A stretch of 64,000 nt of DNA from Fibrobacter sp. UWB11 (GTDB lineage: Bacteria > Fibrobacterota > Fibrobacteria > Fibrobacterales > Fibrobacteraceae): assembly GCF_900143015.1 (NCBI RefSeq), contig NZ_FSRT01000002.1, positions 310,001 through 374,000 on the forward strand, in the 5' to 3' direction. A program made the translations under genes and the position numbers. Below, one piece after another: positions 8,295-17,115 of this stretch. The notes below the pieces were generated by a model. It worked only from the letters and a program-made list of their open reading frames with translations, did not search any database and was not told the origin of the DNA. Each line of letters begins with the position of its first letter. Position 1 is the stretch's first letter.

Positions 8295-9956
8295 ATGGCC
8301 AAGGCAACCGCAAAGAATACGGCAAAGCAGCCTAAGTACATTTTTATCACGGGTGGCGTCGTAAGCTCACTCGGCAAGGGAATCACCTCGGCATCGCTCG
8401 CGCTCCTTTTGAAGAGCCGCGGCTACAAGGTGTTCATGCAAAAGCTCGACCCGTATTTAAACGTGGATCCGGGTACCATGAGCCCCTACCAGCATGGCGA
8501 AGTTTTTGTGACGGATGACGGCTACGAAACCGACTTGGATTTGGGTCACTACGAACGTTTTGCAGGAGTGCAATGTTCCAAGGCATCGAGCTACACTTCG
8601 GGCCGCATTTATTCTTCCGTGCTTTCTAAGGAACGCGCAGGCCATTACTTGGGCGGCACGGTGCAGGTCATCCCACATATCACAAACGAAATCAAGGATG
8701 CATTCCGCTCGGCAGCCGAAAGCGGTGCCGATATTATTTTGTGCGAAATCGGCGGTGTTGCAGGCGACATCGAATCGCTCCCGTTCCTTGAAGCAGCAAG
8801 GCAGTTCCGTTTTGAAGTCGGTGTCGAGAACACTTGCTTTATCCACTTGACTTTAGTCCCGTACCTTAAAGCGGCTGGCGAACTGAAAACTAAACCTTCG
8901 CAGCATTCCGTGGCAGAGCTCCGCAATATCGGTATTTTCCCGGACATTCTCGTGTGCCGTACTGAAATGCACATTCCGCAAGAACATCTCGACAAGCTCG
9001 CCCTTTTCTGCAATGTGAAACCCGAATGCGTCATTGAAGAAAAGGACGTGACGGATTCCGTTTACGCAGTGCCGCGCGAACTTTCCAAACAGGAACTCGA
9101 CCTGCGCGTTTTGGAGCAGCTCCACTTGAGCGTTCATCCCATTATCCATTCCGAATGGGATAGCCTCGTCAAGAAAGCAACCAAGCCCAAATACGAATGT
9201 ACCATCGCGCTTGTGGGCAAATACATTGCCATCCGCGACGCTTACAAGTCCGTGCACGAAGCATTGCAGCACGCCGGCATGGCAAACAACGCCAAAGTGA
9301 AGGTGGAATGCATAGAAGCTGAAGAACTCGAAAAGAATCCGAACCTCATCAAGAAAGCAGACGGCATTTTGATTCCGGGCGGTTTCGGTAGCCGTGGCGT
9401 AAACGGCAAATGCGTTGCCATTCGTTACGCCCGCGAACATAAAGTTCCGCTGCTCGGCATTTGCTTGGGCATGCAATGCTGCGTTATCGAATACGCACGC
9501 AACGTTCTCGGCTGGAAGGACGCAAACTCTACCGAATTTGATGAAAAGACAACCCATCCGGTTATCGACTTGATGGACGAACAGAAAAACGTCACCGAAA
9601 AAGGCGGCACCATGCGCTTGGGCGCTTACCCGTGCAAGCTTTCCAAGGATTCCAACGCAGCGAAGCTTTACAAGAGCACAAACATCAGCGAACGCCACCG
9701 TCACCGTTACGAATTCAATTACAATAGCGAATTCCGCAAGGAACTCGAAAAGGCCGGTCTCAAGATTGCAGGTTCATCGCCCGACGGAAAGCTCGTCGAA
9801 ATGGTGGAACTCAAAAATCACCCCTATTTTGAAGCTTGCCAGTTCCATCCGGAATTCAAGAGCCGTCCCACCGATCCACATCCGTTGTTTACGGGCCTCG
9901 TGAAAGCCGCTCTCGATCAGAAAAAATTGGGGACAAAAGCGTCTAAAACAAAGTAA
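8295..9956 (+). CDS. pyrG: CTP synthase (glutamine-hydrolysing)
   Basis: Makes CTP from UTP, ATP and glutamine. The 553-residue product has the N-terminal synthetase domain starting at [17 protein letters not shown] (ATP loop), with [20 protein letters not shown] and [10 protein letters not shown], and a C-terminal class I glutamine amidotransferase domain with the nucleophile in GICLGMQCC and the His-Glu pair in FHPEF. The start at 8295 is set by AAGGAG 7 bases upstream; an in-frame ATG at 8256 would add an unrelated extension. A strong terminator lies downstream. It is the first of several glutamine-consuming enzymes clustered here. Confidence 0.97.
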   Translation: MAKATAKNTAKQPKYIFITGGVVSSLGKGITSASLALLLKSRGYKVFMQKLDPYLNVDPGTMSPYQHGEVFVTDDGYETDLDLGHYERFAGVQCSKASSYTSGRIYSSVLSKERAGHYLGGTVQVIPHITNEIKDAFRSAAESGADIILCEIGGVAGDIESLPFLEAARQFRFEVGVENTCFIHLTLVPYLKAAGELKTKPSQHSVAELRNIGIFPDILVCRTEMHIPQEHLDKLALFCNVKPECVIEEKDVTDSVYAVPRELSKQELDLRVLEQLHLSVHPIIHSEWDSLVKKATKPKYECTIALVGKYIAIRDAYKSVHEALQHAGMANNAKVKVECIEAEELEKNPNLIKKADGILIPGGFGSRGVNGKCVAIRYAREHKVPLLGICLGMQCCVIEYARNVLGWKDANSTEFDEKTTHPVIDLMDEQKNVTEKGGTMRLGAYPCKLSKDSNAAKLYKSTNISERHRHRYEFNYNSEFRKELEKAGLKIAGSSPDGKLVEMVELKNHPYFEACQFHPEFKSRPTDPHPLFTGLVKAALDQKKLGTKASKTK

Positions 9957-9965
9957 TAACAGTTT

Positions 9966-9998
9966 TTACATTTTCTGAATTTACTGCAATTTTTGTAA
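9966..9998 (+). promoter_or_regulatory. Two imperfect TTACA-N5-TGTAA sites upstream of glnK
   Basis: TTACA-TTTTC-TGAAT (9966-9980) and CTGCA-ATTTT-TGTAA (9984-9998) are tandem half-good copies of the palindrome found near other sigma-54 promoters here. They lie about 115-145 bases before the inferred glnK transcription start, a usual distance for enhancer binding. The pyrG terminator stands between them and the promoter. Confidence 0.45.
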
Positions 9999-10011
9999 AA
10001 CTAAAATTTGT

Positions 10012-10044
10012 AATCGCGATTCCTTGAATCGCGATTTTTCTTTT
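10012..10044 (+). terminator. Intrinsic terminator of pyrG
   Basis: A perfect 11-bp stem (AATCGCGATTC and GAATCGCGATT, loop CTT) is followed by TTTCTTTT. Confidence 0.85.
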
Positions 10045-10086
10045 ACTTTTGGCTTTTTTGAGCGAATTTCGGCATTTTCAACATTT

Positions 10087-10102
10087 TGGCACGACCTTTG
10101 CA
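10087..10102 (+). promoter_or_regulatory. Sigma-54 promoter of glnK-amtB
   Basis: TGGCACG-ACCT-TTGCA is a perfect -24/-12 element (GG-N10-GC). It lies 45 bases before the glnK start codon, so the leader would be about 35 bases. Confidence 0.85.
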
Positions 10103-10147
10103 TTAGAAGGGACGAACAAAAAAGAAACCTCAAAAAAGGATACCATC

Positions 10148-10489
10148 ATGAAGCTAGTTACAGCCTACATACAACCTGAAAGGCTAAATAATGTAAAGCA
10201 ATCCCTATACGAAAAGAAGATCTACAAGATGTCCGTTACGAACGTCTTGGGCTGCGGCCAGCAGAAAGGTTACAATCAACGCTTCCGTGGCGTTGTGACC
10301 GAAGTGAATTTGCTTAAGAAGATTTGCTTGAAAATCGCCGTAAACGACGAATTTGTACAGCCTTGCATCGATGCGATTATCGAAGGCGCCCGTACAGGTA
10401 ATATTGGCGATGGCAAGATATTTGTTACGACACTTGAACAGTGCGTTCGCATCCGCACCGGCGAAACTGGGCCGGAGGCAATTGGTTAA
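10148..10489 (+). CDS. glnK: PII nitrogen regulatory protein, GlnK type
   Basis: A 113-residue PII signal protein that binds ATP/ADP and 2-oxoglutarate and is expected to plug the ammonium channel encoded by the next gene. Seen: start [13 protein letters not shown], the T-loop region [12 protein letters not shown] followed by [11 protein letters not shown], and the C-terminal [10 protein letters not shown] and [13 protein letters not shown]. The T-loop Tyr that is uridylylated in enterobacterial PII (Tyr51) is replaced by Thr, so control is probably by ligand binding only. ATG 10148 follows AAAAAAGGA at a normal distance. The gene is preceded by a perfect sigma-54 promoter and forms an operon with amtB, 58 bases downstream. 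Confidence 0.95.
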   Translation: MKLVTAYIQPERLNNVKQSLYEKKIYKMSVTNVLGCGQQKGYNQRFRGVVTEVNLLKKICLKIAVNDEFVQPCIDAIIEGARTGNIGDGKIFVTTLEQCVRIRTGETGPEAIG

Positions 10490-10547
10490 TTCGGAATCAG
10501 GAATTCAGAATTAGGAATTAAAATTTTCAAAATAAGGAATTAAACAA

Positions 10548-11813
10548 ATGAACGAAGTAGCAAATGTCGCAACCGTCAGTGACGCAATATTTATGACGGA
10601 AAACATCTGGATCATGATCAGCGCCATGTTGGTGTTCATCATGGGTCTCGGTTTCGCATGCGTTGAAGCAGGCCTTGTACGTGCTAAGTGCTCTGCAAAC
10701 GTGGCATTCAAAAACATCGCTGTGCCGGCTATCGGTATTACGATGTACGCTGCATTAGGTTTCGGCCTTATGTACCCGGGCACCTTCAACGGAATTCTCG
10801 GTTTCGCAGGCTTCGGCATTGGCGACTGGGCAAATCCGGCAAACTTCACCGCCGCCTACAACGGACACTTCACGCTGTTCACAGACTGGCTGTTCCAGGC
10901 AATGTTCGCCGCCACCGCAGCAACGATTGTCTCTGGTGCCGTTGCTGAACGTGTCAAGCTCAACTCCTTCCTGATTTTCACCATTGTCTATGTTGCACTC
11001 GTCTACCCGATCGTCGGTTCTTGGACATGGGGCGGCGGCTGGCTCTCCACCTTCGGTGCTCACGGTTTCCACGACCTCGCTGGTTCTACCCTCGTTCACT
11101 CTGTCGGTGGTTGGGCTGCTCTCGCTGGCGTGATGATTCTCGGACCGCGTATCGGTAAGTACGTTGGTGGCAAGGTTCACGCTATTCCGGCTCACAACAT
11201 TCCTCTCGCAACCGTCGGTGTGTTCATGCTTTGGTTCGGTTGGTGGGGATTCAACGCCGGTTCTGCTCTTAACGGCGACCCGAAGGCAACTAGCTGGATT
11301 CTCGTGACCACGAACCTCGCTGCTGTCGCAGGCATCATTACCGCAACGCTTACAAGCTGGATCGTTTCCAAGAAGCCGGACGCCACCATGGCCCTCAACG
11401 GATGCCTTGCTGGTCTCGTAGCAATCACCGCTGGTGCTGACGTCGTGACCCCGCTTTCTTCCTGGATTATCGGTGCTATCGCTGGTGTGCTCGTAGTCGG
11501 TGCAGTCTTCATGTTCGACCGCTTGCACTTGGATGACCCGGTCGGTGCTCTCTCCGTCCACCTCGTCAACGGTGTCTGGGGTACGCTCGCTGTCGGTATC
11601 TTCGATATCACTGGTGACTACACGCTCGGCACTCAGGCTGTTGGCGTCCTCGCCTACGCTGTCCCGTGCTTCGCAGCCGCAAGTCTGATCTTCTTCGTCA
11701 TCAAGAAGACGATTGGCCTCCGCGTCACTGAAAAGCAAGAAATGCGCGGCCTTGACCAAGCTGAACACGGTCAAGAAGCTTACAGCGGCTTCCAAATCTT
11801 CAGCAACATGTAA
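10548..11813 (+). CDS. amtB: Ammonium transporter AmtB
   Basis: A 421-residue Amt/Rh channel with about 11 membrane segments. Family marks are FACVEAGLVRAK near the N-terminus, DLAGSTLVHSVGGWAAL with the first pore His, FGWWGFNAGSAL, and VGALSVHLVNGVWG with the second pore His. The first 16 residues or so look like a soluble leader rather than a clear signal peptide. AAGGA lies 9 bases before the ATG. Co-transcription with glnK is the usual arrangement and fits the single sigma-54 promoter ahead of glnK. Expression is therefore expected under ammonium limitation. Confidence 0.97.
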   Translation: MNEVANVATVSDAIFMTENIWIMISAMLVFIMGLGFACVEAGLVRAKCSANVAFKNIAVPAIGITMYAALGFGLMYPGTFNGILGFAGFGIGDWANPANFTAAYNGHFTLFTDWLFQAMFAATAATIVSGAVAERVKLNSFLIFTIVYVALVYPIVGSWTWGGGWLSTFGAHGFHDLAGSTLVHSVGGWAALAGVMILGPRIGKYVGGKVHAIPAHNIPLATVGVFMLWFGWWGFNAGSALNGDPKATSWILVTTNLAAVAGIITATLTSWIVSKKPDATMALNGCLAGLVAITAGADVVTPLSSWIIGAIAGVLVVGAVFMFDRLHLDDPVGALSVHLVNGVWGTLAVGIFDITGDYTLGTQAVGVLAYAVPCFAAASLIFFVIKKTIGLRVTEKQEMRGLDQAEHGQEAYSGFQIFSNM

Positions 11814-11819
11814 TTTAGC

Positions 11820-11912
11820 ACTTAGTTATTAGTCAATAGTTATTAGTTAAAAAACTTACTGAAGTTTCCAAGCCTTAAACTAACGACCAACAACCAATAA
11901 CTAACAACTACA
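11820..11912. repeat. AT-rich long imperfect inverted repeat after amtB
   Basis: The left arm is built of repeats of TAGTTATTAG and the right arm (about 11878-11910) is its imperfect reverse complement, CAATAACTAACAACTA. A related TAGTTAATAGTTATCAGTTA stretch lies at 27603-27622, between dapL and the activator gene. It may be a stem-loop or a small dispersed repeat. Confidence 0.4.
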
Positions 11913-11920
11913 AAAAGTAT

Positions 11921-11963
11921 CTCTGTTGACTACTTCACCCCGGAATGAAAATTCCGGGGTTTT
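11921..11963 (+). terminator. CTCTGTTGAC motif and terminator of glnK-amtB
   Basis: CTCTGTTGAC (11921-11930) is followed 7 bases later by a 9-bp stem CCCCGGAAT/ATTCCGGGG with a GAAA loop and TTTT. The same 10-mer precedes the terminators of purF and of the sigma-54 activator gene. Confidence 0.8.
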
Positions 11964-11976
11964 ACGTTTTCTGTAA
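11962..11976 (+). promoter_or_regulatory. TTACA-N5-TGTAA-like site upstream of purF
   Basis: TTACG-TTTTC-TGTAA matches the proposed palindrome at 9 of 10 positions and lies about 95 bases before the inferred sigma-54 start of purF. Confidence 0.45.
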
Positions 11977-12039
11977 ATCACATAATGCACTTTTTCAAGA
12001 AGCGCCGATTTTCGCCCAAAAACGCAATCCGTCTCAATT

Positions 12040-12055
12040 TGGCACATTTTTTGCT
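12040..12055 (+). promoter_or_regulatory. Sigma-54 promoter of purF
   Basis: TGGCAC-ATTTT-TTGCT keeps the invariant GG-N10-GC spacing. The inferred leader of about 75 bases contains a small hairpin CACCC-GTCC-GGGTG (12083-12096). Confidence 0.75.
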
Positions 12056-12142
12056 ATTAAAATTCGTCCGTTTCCTCGCTTGCACCCGTCCGGGTGGGCT
12101 ATGACCATAAGGTAAGGGAAACATCCATTCACAAGAGGCATT

Positions 12143-13528
12143 ATGCTCGAAGAATTACATGAAGAATGCGGCGTTATCGGCATCTACAACGGCGATAACG
12201 TGGCACGCAACGTCGCTATGGGGCTCTACGCATTACAGCACCGCGGCCAAGAAAGCGCAGGCATTGCTGTTACAGACGGCGATAAAATACGAATCCGAAA
12301 ATCCATGGGGCTCGTTGCCACTCTCTTGCGGGAACACAATATCGACGAATTACAAGGTTTTTCTGGCATAGGCCACGTACGTTACAGTACCACGGGCGCA
12401 TCGACACTCGCAAACGCACAGCCGATTCTCGTGAGTTGCAAATGGGGACAAATCGCCGTTGCACACAACGGAAATATCACCAACGCCAACGAGCTCCGCG
12501 CAGAAATGGAAGCCGACGGCCACATTTTCCAGACAACGTCTGACTCCGAAATTCTCCTCCACGAAATTGCACGCACCCACGCAGATACATTGGGCGAAGC
12601 AATCAAAAAAGCGATTACAAAATTCACCGGAAGTTTTTGCCTTGTCTTTATCAGCAAGGATACCATGTACGTTGCCCGCGATGGCTACGGATTCCGCCCG
12701 CTCTCCATCGCCCGCATGGGAAAATCTTGGTGCGTTGCTAGCGAAACTTGCGCATTCGACTTGCTCGGCGCCCATTACGTTCGCGACATCCAGCCAGGCG
12801 AATTTCTGACGATTTCACAGAACGGGCTCCATTCGGAACGATTCACGCAAAAAGACAGACTCGCTCACTGCATTTTTGAATACATCTATTTCAGCCGCCC
12901 TGATTCCAAGATTTTCGAACAAAGTTGCGACAAAATCCGCCGCAAGATGGGTAAGCAGCTCGCCAAGGAATGCCCCGTCGATGCAGACATCGTGATTTCC
13001 GTGCCCGACAGTGCCACAACAGCAGCGCTCGGTTACGCACAGGCTAGCGGCATCCGATTTGAAATCGGCCTTTTGCGCAACCACTACGTCGGAAGAACGT
13101 TCATCGACCCCACGCAAAACGTCCGCGAACAAAAAGTCAAGCTCAAGTTCAACCCCATCGTAGGCGTTCTCAAGAACAAGCGCGTATGCGTTGTCGAAGA
13201 CTCGATCGTTCGCGGCACCACGCTTAAGATTTTGTCCAAAATGCTCCGCGATGCAGGCGCACTCGAAGTCCACATCCGCATTGCATCGCCTCCTGTAGCG
13301 CACCCCTGTTTCTTCGGTATGGATTTTCCGAGCCAAGGCGAACTTGCTGCAAGTTCAATGACTCCAGACGAAATTGCCAAAATGCTCGGCGTCGAGAGTC
13401 TCGGCTACTTAAGCGTCGAAGGCATGAAGGAATGCACAGGCGAAGGCGAAAATTACTGCGCCGCCTGCTTCGACAACGATTACCCGGACTACATCGGGAT
13501 TGATACAAACAAGACCCGTTGCGGTTAA
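12143..13528 (+). CDS. purF: Amidophosphoribosyltransferase (glutamine PRPP amidotransferase)
   Basis: First committed step of purine synthesis: PRPP plus glutamine gives phosphoribosylamine. The 461-residue protein has an 8-residue propeptide before the nucleophile Cys (MLEELHEE/CGVIGIYN), the glutaminase motif LYALQHRGQESAGI, the PRPP-binding loop VCVVEDSIVRGTT and a C-terminal Cys pair ENYCAACF consistent with the Fe-S-containing Bacillus-type enzyme. AAGAGG stands 4 bases before the ATG. A sigma-54 promoter upstream is unusual for purF and would tie purine synthesis to nitrogen control. Confidence 0.97.
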   Translation: MLEELHEECGVIGIYNGDNVARNVAMGLYALQHRGQESAGIAVTDGDKIRIRKSMGLVATLLREHNIDELQGFSGIGHVRYSTTGASTLANAQPILVSCKWGQIAVAHNGNITNANELRAEMEADGHIFQTTSDSEILLHEIARTHADTLGEAIKKAITKFTGSFCLVFISKDTMYVARDGYGFRPLSIARMGKSWCVASETCAFDLLGAHYVRDIQPGEFLTISQNGLHSERFTQKDRLAHCIFEYIYFSRPDSKIFEQSCDKIRRKMGKQLAKECPVDADIVISVPDSATTAALGYAQASGIRFEIGLLRNHYVGRTFIDPTQNVREQKVKLKFNPIVGVLKNKRVCVVEDSIVRGTTLKILSKMLRDAGALEVHIRIASPPVAHPCFFGMDFPSQGELAASSMTPDEIAKMLGVESLGYLSVEGMKECTGEGENYCAACFDNDYPDYIGIDTNKTRCG

Positions 13529-13553
13529 AACGAAGCATAAGCACAAAAGAATT

Positions 13554-13595
13554 CTCTGTTGACGAAACAACCCCGGAACGAAAGTTCCGGGGTTT
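13554..13595 (+). terminator. CTCTGTTGAC motif and terminator of purF
   Basis: CTCTGTTGAC (13554-13563), then 7 bases, then the stem CCCCGGAAC/GTTCCGGGG with a GAAA loop. This nearly copies the amtB terminator. It sits between convergent purF and nadE and may serve both. Confidence 0.75.
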
Positions 13596-13649
13596 CATGT
13601 ATTACGGCAAAAATTTTCGGTATTTACCGAAGCAATTTATCGAGCCCAA

Positions 13650-15689
13650 TTATCGCGCCCAGTCCGCAAACGAGGCATCACTCGGCATGCGCCAATCCGC
13701 ACGGGGCGAAAGTGAAATCGTTCCGACTTTCGGACCATCCGGGATGCAGCTTCGCTTGAACTGTTGCGTAAAGAATCGACGAACAAAAACAGTGAGCGCT
13801 TTTTCAATCTCTTCATCGCTAAATTTGCCCGCAAAAGCGTACTTCGCCAAGAACAAAAGTTTCTTGGGAGTTGCACCGTACTTGGCAAAATGATAGAGGA
13901 AGAAATCGTGAATTTCGTACGCGCCCAAAATGCTTTCGGTCTTTTGCGCAATTTGTCCATTATTATCGGCAGGCAGAAGTTCCGGCGATACAGGCGTATC
14001 GAGAATATCATACAAGACATTCTTTAATTCCATAGCCGTCTTTGCATCTACGCTAAACTTCAGCGAATTGTCCGCATACCAGCTCACGATATGGCGCACA
14101 AGCGTTTTGGGAATATCGCAATTCACCGCATACATGGACATGTGATCGGCATTGTACGTACTCCAGCCGAGAGCAATTTCGGACAAGTCACCCGTACCAA
14201 TTACAATTCCACCAACGCTATTGGCAACATCCATAAGAATCTGCGTGCGTTCGCGCGCTTGGACATTTTCGTAAGTCACGTCGAGCTTTTGCGGGTCGTG
14301 ACCGATATCCTTAAAATGCTGGAGACATGCCTCCTTGATGCTTACGGTCTGCAATTCAACGCCTAAAAGTTTCGCAAGCTCAACCGCATTGTTTTTCGTG
14401 CGATTGGTCGTTCCAAATCCAGGCATCGTGAGTGCCAAAATTTCTAATGCAGGGCGTTTTAACAGTTTAAAAGTTTCAGCCACAACGAGCAAAGCAAGCG
14501 TCGAATCGAGACCGCCCGAAAGGCCAATCACGGCACGCTTGGAATGAGACGCTTCAAGACGCTTAGCAAGGCCCGCACATTGGATATTGAAAATCTCTGT
14601 GCATGATTGGTCTCGCGTTTCAGGCGACCCTGGAACAAACGGCATCGGAGAAACAAATCGATACTGAAGCACATCGCAAGCACGCAGGCCATCGAAAGAT
14701 GCCGCCCGCGCATAGAAACTGCGACTGTCAAAATCCTGGAACGAGCCTTCGCTCAGCCGCTGCATATTCAAGCGTTCCACGTCGATATCGGCATAGATGA
14801 TTTCCGTTTCGCGAGAGAACGGTTTGCTTTCAGCAACCATGCTACCGTTTTCAGCAACCATCAAATGACCGCTAAAGACCATGTCCGTCGTCGATTCATG
14901 CACACCCGCAGAAGCATAGACATATGCCGCCATGCAACGCGCCGACTGGTTCATCACCAAATTACGGCGGTAATCGCGTTTGCCTACAAGCGCATCACTT
15001 GCAGACAAGTTTACAATTACATTTGCACCGGCCAAAGCGAGTTCACCGCTCGGAGGCGCCGGAGTCCACAAATCTTCGCAAAGTTCAACGCCTATGCGAA
15101 CGTCAGAACCCGCGCAATTTGCAACATCCGCGCTGCCTTCAACCGCGCCGTTGTTACACAAGCCAAGAGTTCCGCGATCCTTCACCGTGAAGAAATTCGT
15201 TATCGGAACTTCGCCCATGCCTTCTATCGCACACGTCACGGCACCCGCAACACTACCTGCCAAAGCGCCACACGCTCCGCGCAACAAGTCGCGGCCACTC
15301 GAAAAATGGCGTTTTTCATAGAATTCTCGTTGGTTCGGCAAATAGATTTTCGGCGTAATCGCCACAACCCGCCCGCGCTGCACAAAAGCAGCACAGTTAT
15401 ACAACCTCCCAAACAAACGTAGAGGCAAGCCTACCGCGATAACAGCATCAGAATCCTTAAAAGATTCCGCAATTTTCAACAGCGCACGGGAGCTGTTCTG
15501 CAACAACAATTCCTGATGGAACAAATCGCTGCAAGTGTATCCGGTAATACAAAGTTCAGGAAAAACGACAAAAGCCGCCCCATTGGAGACGGCAGCTTTT
15601 GCGCTCTTGATGATTTCTTCGGTATTGAAGGCTGTATCGGCTACTTTTAGGATAGGAGATACAGCCGCAAAACGATAAAATCCAAACAT
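13650..15689 (-). CDS. nadE: Glutamine-dependent NAD+ synthetase
   Basis: Converts nicotinate adenine dinucleotide to NAD+, using glutamine as the nitrogen donor. The 679 residues form an N-terminal nitrilase-type glutaminase (Glu in VFPELCITGY, Lys in the LPNQREFYEKRHF segment, Cys in VGVELCEDLW) and a C-terminal synthetase with the P-loop IGLSGGLDSTLALLV and GTGDLSEIALGWSTY. The length fits the two-domain long form. The start lies 30 bases after the gltD stop, so the gene is the last cistron of gltB-gltD-nadE. That arrangement joins a glutamine consumer to glutamate synthase. Confidence 0.95.
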   Translation of the reverse strand: MFGFYRFAAVSPILKVADTAFNTEEIIKSAKAAVSNGAAFVVFPELCITGYTCSDLFHQELLLQNSSRALLKIAESFKDSDAVIAVGLPLRLFGRLYNCAAFVQRGRVVAITPKIYLPNQREFYEKRHFSSGRDLLRGACGALAGSVAGAVTCAIEGMGEVPITNFFTVKDRGTLGLCNNGAVEGSADVANCAGSDVRIGVELCEDLWTPAPPSGELALAGANVIVNLSASDALVGKRDYRRNLVMNQSARCMAAYVYASAGVHESTTDMVFSGHLMVAENGSMVAESKPFSRETEIIYADIDVERLNMQRLSEGSFQDFDSRSFYARAASFDGLRACDVLQYRFVSPMPFVPGSPETRDQSCTEIFNIQCAGLAKRLEASHSKRAVIGLSGGLDSTLALLVVAETFKLLKRPALEILALTMPGFGTTNRTKNNAVELAKLLGVELQTVSIKEACLQHFKDIGHDPQKLDVTYENVQARERTQILMDVANSVGGIVIGTGDLSEIALGWSTYNADHMSMYAVNCDIPKTLVRHIVSWYADNSLKFSVDAKTAMELKNVLYDILDTPVSPELLPADNNGQIAQKTESILGAYEIHDFFLYHFAKYGATPKKLLFLAKYAFAGKFSDEEIEKALTVFVRRFFTQQFKRSCIPDGPKVGTISLSPRADWRMPSDASFADWAR

Positions 15690-15718
15690 GATTTCGCGAG
15701 CAGTATTCGAGATGAACG

Positions 15719-17083
15719 TTACTTGATTGTAGCCACTTTCGCTTTCGCATCGGCCATGGCACGCACCACAAGGGATGCACCATTAGCGCAGTCACCCACC
15801 GCATAAATATGGCGAGAAGGATCCGGAATAATTGCTGTACGCGGCGTAAGCGTGAGGCCCAAATCGTTCACGATACCTTCGGCGGGAACTCCGGTAAAGC
15901 CCATAGCGAGCACCACCAAATCCGTATTGATGACTTCGGTAGAATTCGGAACTTCGTTCGGCTTGAGCGGGCGGCCCTGCGGGGACATTTCCCATTCGAC
16001 GCGAACAGCTTCAACACCGGCAACGCGACCATCTTTCACAATAAACTGCTTGGAAGAAACATTCCAGCGACGTTCACCACCTTCATGCTGGGCATAGCTT
16101 GTACGCAGCATGTACGGCCAATCCGGCCACGGCGTAGACGGAGAACGTTCCTCAGGCGGCTTCGGCATGAATTCCACCTGCAAAACGCTTTCGCAACCTT
16201 CGCGGATTGCCTTACCCACACAGTCGTTACCCGTATCGCCACCGCCAATCACGAGCACCTTGCGGCCCTTGGCAGAGAACTTTTCAGGATTCGTTTCGCC
16301 CGGTTTTTCGGCACCATGCAAAAAGTCGAGAGCAAGGAAAATGCCTTCGGCATCGCGGCCAGGAATTTTCAAGTCACGAGCATTCGGCGTACCGATGGCG
16401 AGGAACACTTCGTCAAAATTCTTGTGAATGTATTCCGCAGCAATATCCTTCCCGATTTCAGTATTGTAGACAAACTTGATTCCAGCCGCTTCAAGCAAAG
16501 CCACACGGCGGTCAATCACAGACTTGTCGAGTTTCCAGTTCGGGATACCATAGCGCAAAAGACCACCGGCCTTTTCACGCTTTTCGTAAACCGTCACGGC
16601 AAAGCCCTTACGGCGAAGCGCTTCGGCAGCAAACAACCCAGCAGGACCAGAGCCAATCACAGCGGCGCTCTTTCCGTTCGGTTCTGCAGAAGGGAGCTTT
16701 ACCCAGCCTTCTTCAAAAGCCGTTTCGATGATGAACTTTTCAATCTGGCGCACCATCACCGGATCGTTATGCACGTTCCCGGTACAAGCCGATTCGCAAA
16801 GAGCCGGACAAACGCGACCCGTGAATTCCGGGAAGAACGCCGTCTTGCTAATGATATCGTAAGCGCGTTCAGCATTTCCCAAAGAAACCGCTGCGTTAAA
16901 TTCGGGAATCAAGTTGCCGAGAGGACAACCAGCACCATGGCAGAACGGAATTCCGCATGTGTGGCAACGACCGGCCTGACCAACAATTTCAACAGAAGTC
17001 AGTCTACGTTCAACTTCCTTATTGTCCTTCACACGCTCTTCGACAGGGCGGTAGACATCTTGTATGCGTTTTACTTCTTGCAT
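15719..17083 (-). CDS. gltD: Glutamate synthase (NADPH) small subunit
   Basis: A 454-residue FAD-containing electron-entry subunit of GOGAT. It shows the N-terminal Fe-S cysteines (CHTCGIPFCHGAGCPLGN and ALCESACTG), the FAD-binding motif AVIGSGPAGLFAAEAL, a second dinucleotide motif VLVIGGGDTGNDC and the C-terminal IYAVGDCANGASLVVRAM. It starts 33 bases after gltB and 30 bases before nadE, all on the minus strand. It passes electrons from NAD(P)H to the large subunit, which makes two glutamates from glutamine and 2-oxoglutarate. Confidence 0.97.
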   Translation of the reverse strand: MQEVKRIQDVYRPVEERVKDNKEVERRLTSVEIVGQAGRCHTCGIPFCHGAGCPLGNLIPEFNAAVSLGNAERAYDIISKTAFFPEFTGRVCPALCESACTGNVHNDPVMVRQIEKFIIETAFEEGWVKLPSAEPNGKSAAVIGSGPAGLFAAEALRRKGFAVTVYEKREKAGGLLRYGIPNWKLDKSVIDRRVALLEAAGIKFVYNTEIGKDIAAEYIHKNFDEVFLAIGTPNARDLKIPGRDAEGIFLALDFLHGAEKPGETNPEKFSAKGRKVLVIGGGDTGNDCVGKAIREGCESVLQVEFMPKPPEERSPSTPWPDWPYMLRTSYAQHEGGERRWNVSSKQFIVKDGRVAGVEAVRVEWEMSPQGRPLKPNEVPNSTEVINTDLVVLAMGFTGVPAEGIVNDLGLTLTPRTAIIPDPSRHIYAVGDCANGASLVVRAMADAKAKVATIK

Positions 17084-17115
17084 ATAAACCTCAAGCTTGG
17101 GTCCTTCGACACCGT

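Noticed and set aside
8036-8335. Open frame across the pyrG leader as a gene
   Set aside because: It lacks a ribosome binding site, reads through a terminator hairpin and overlaps the pyrG start. Its product shows no domain. Kept only as part of the leader description.
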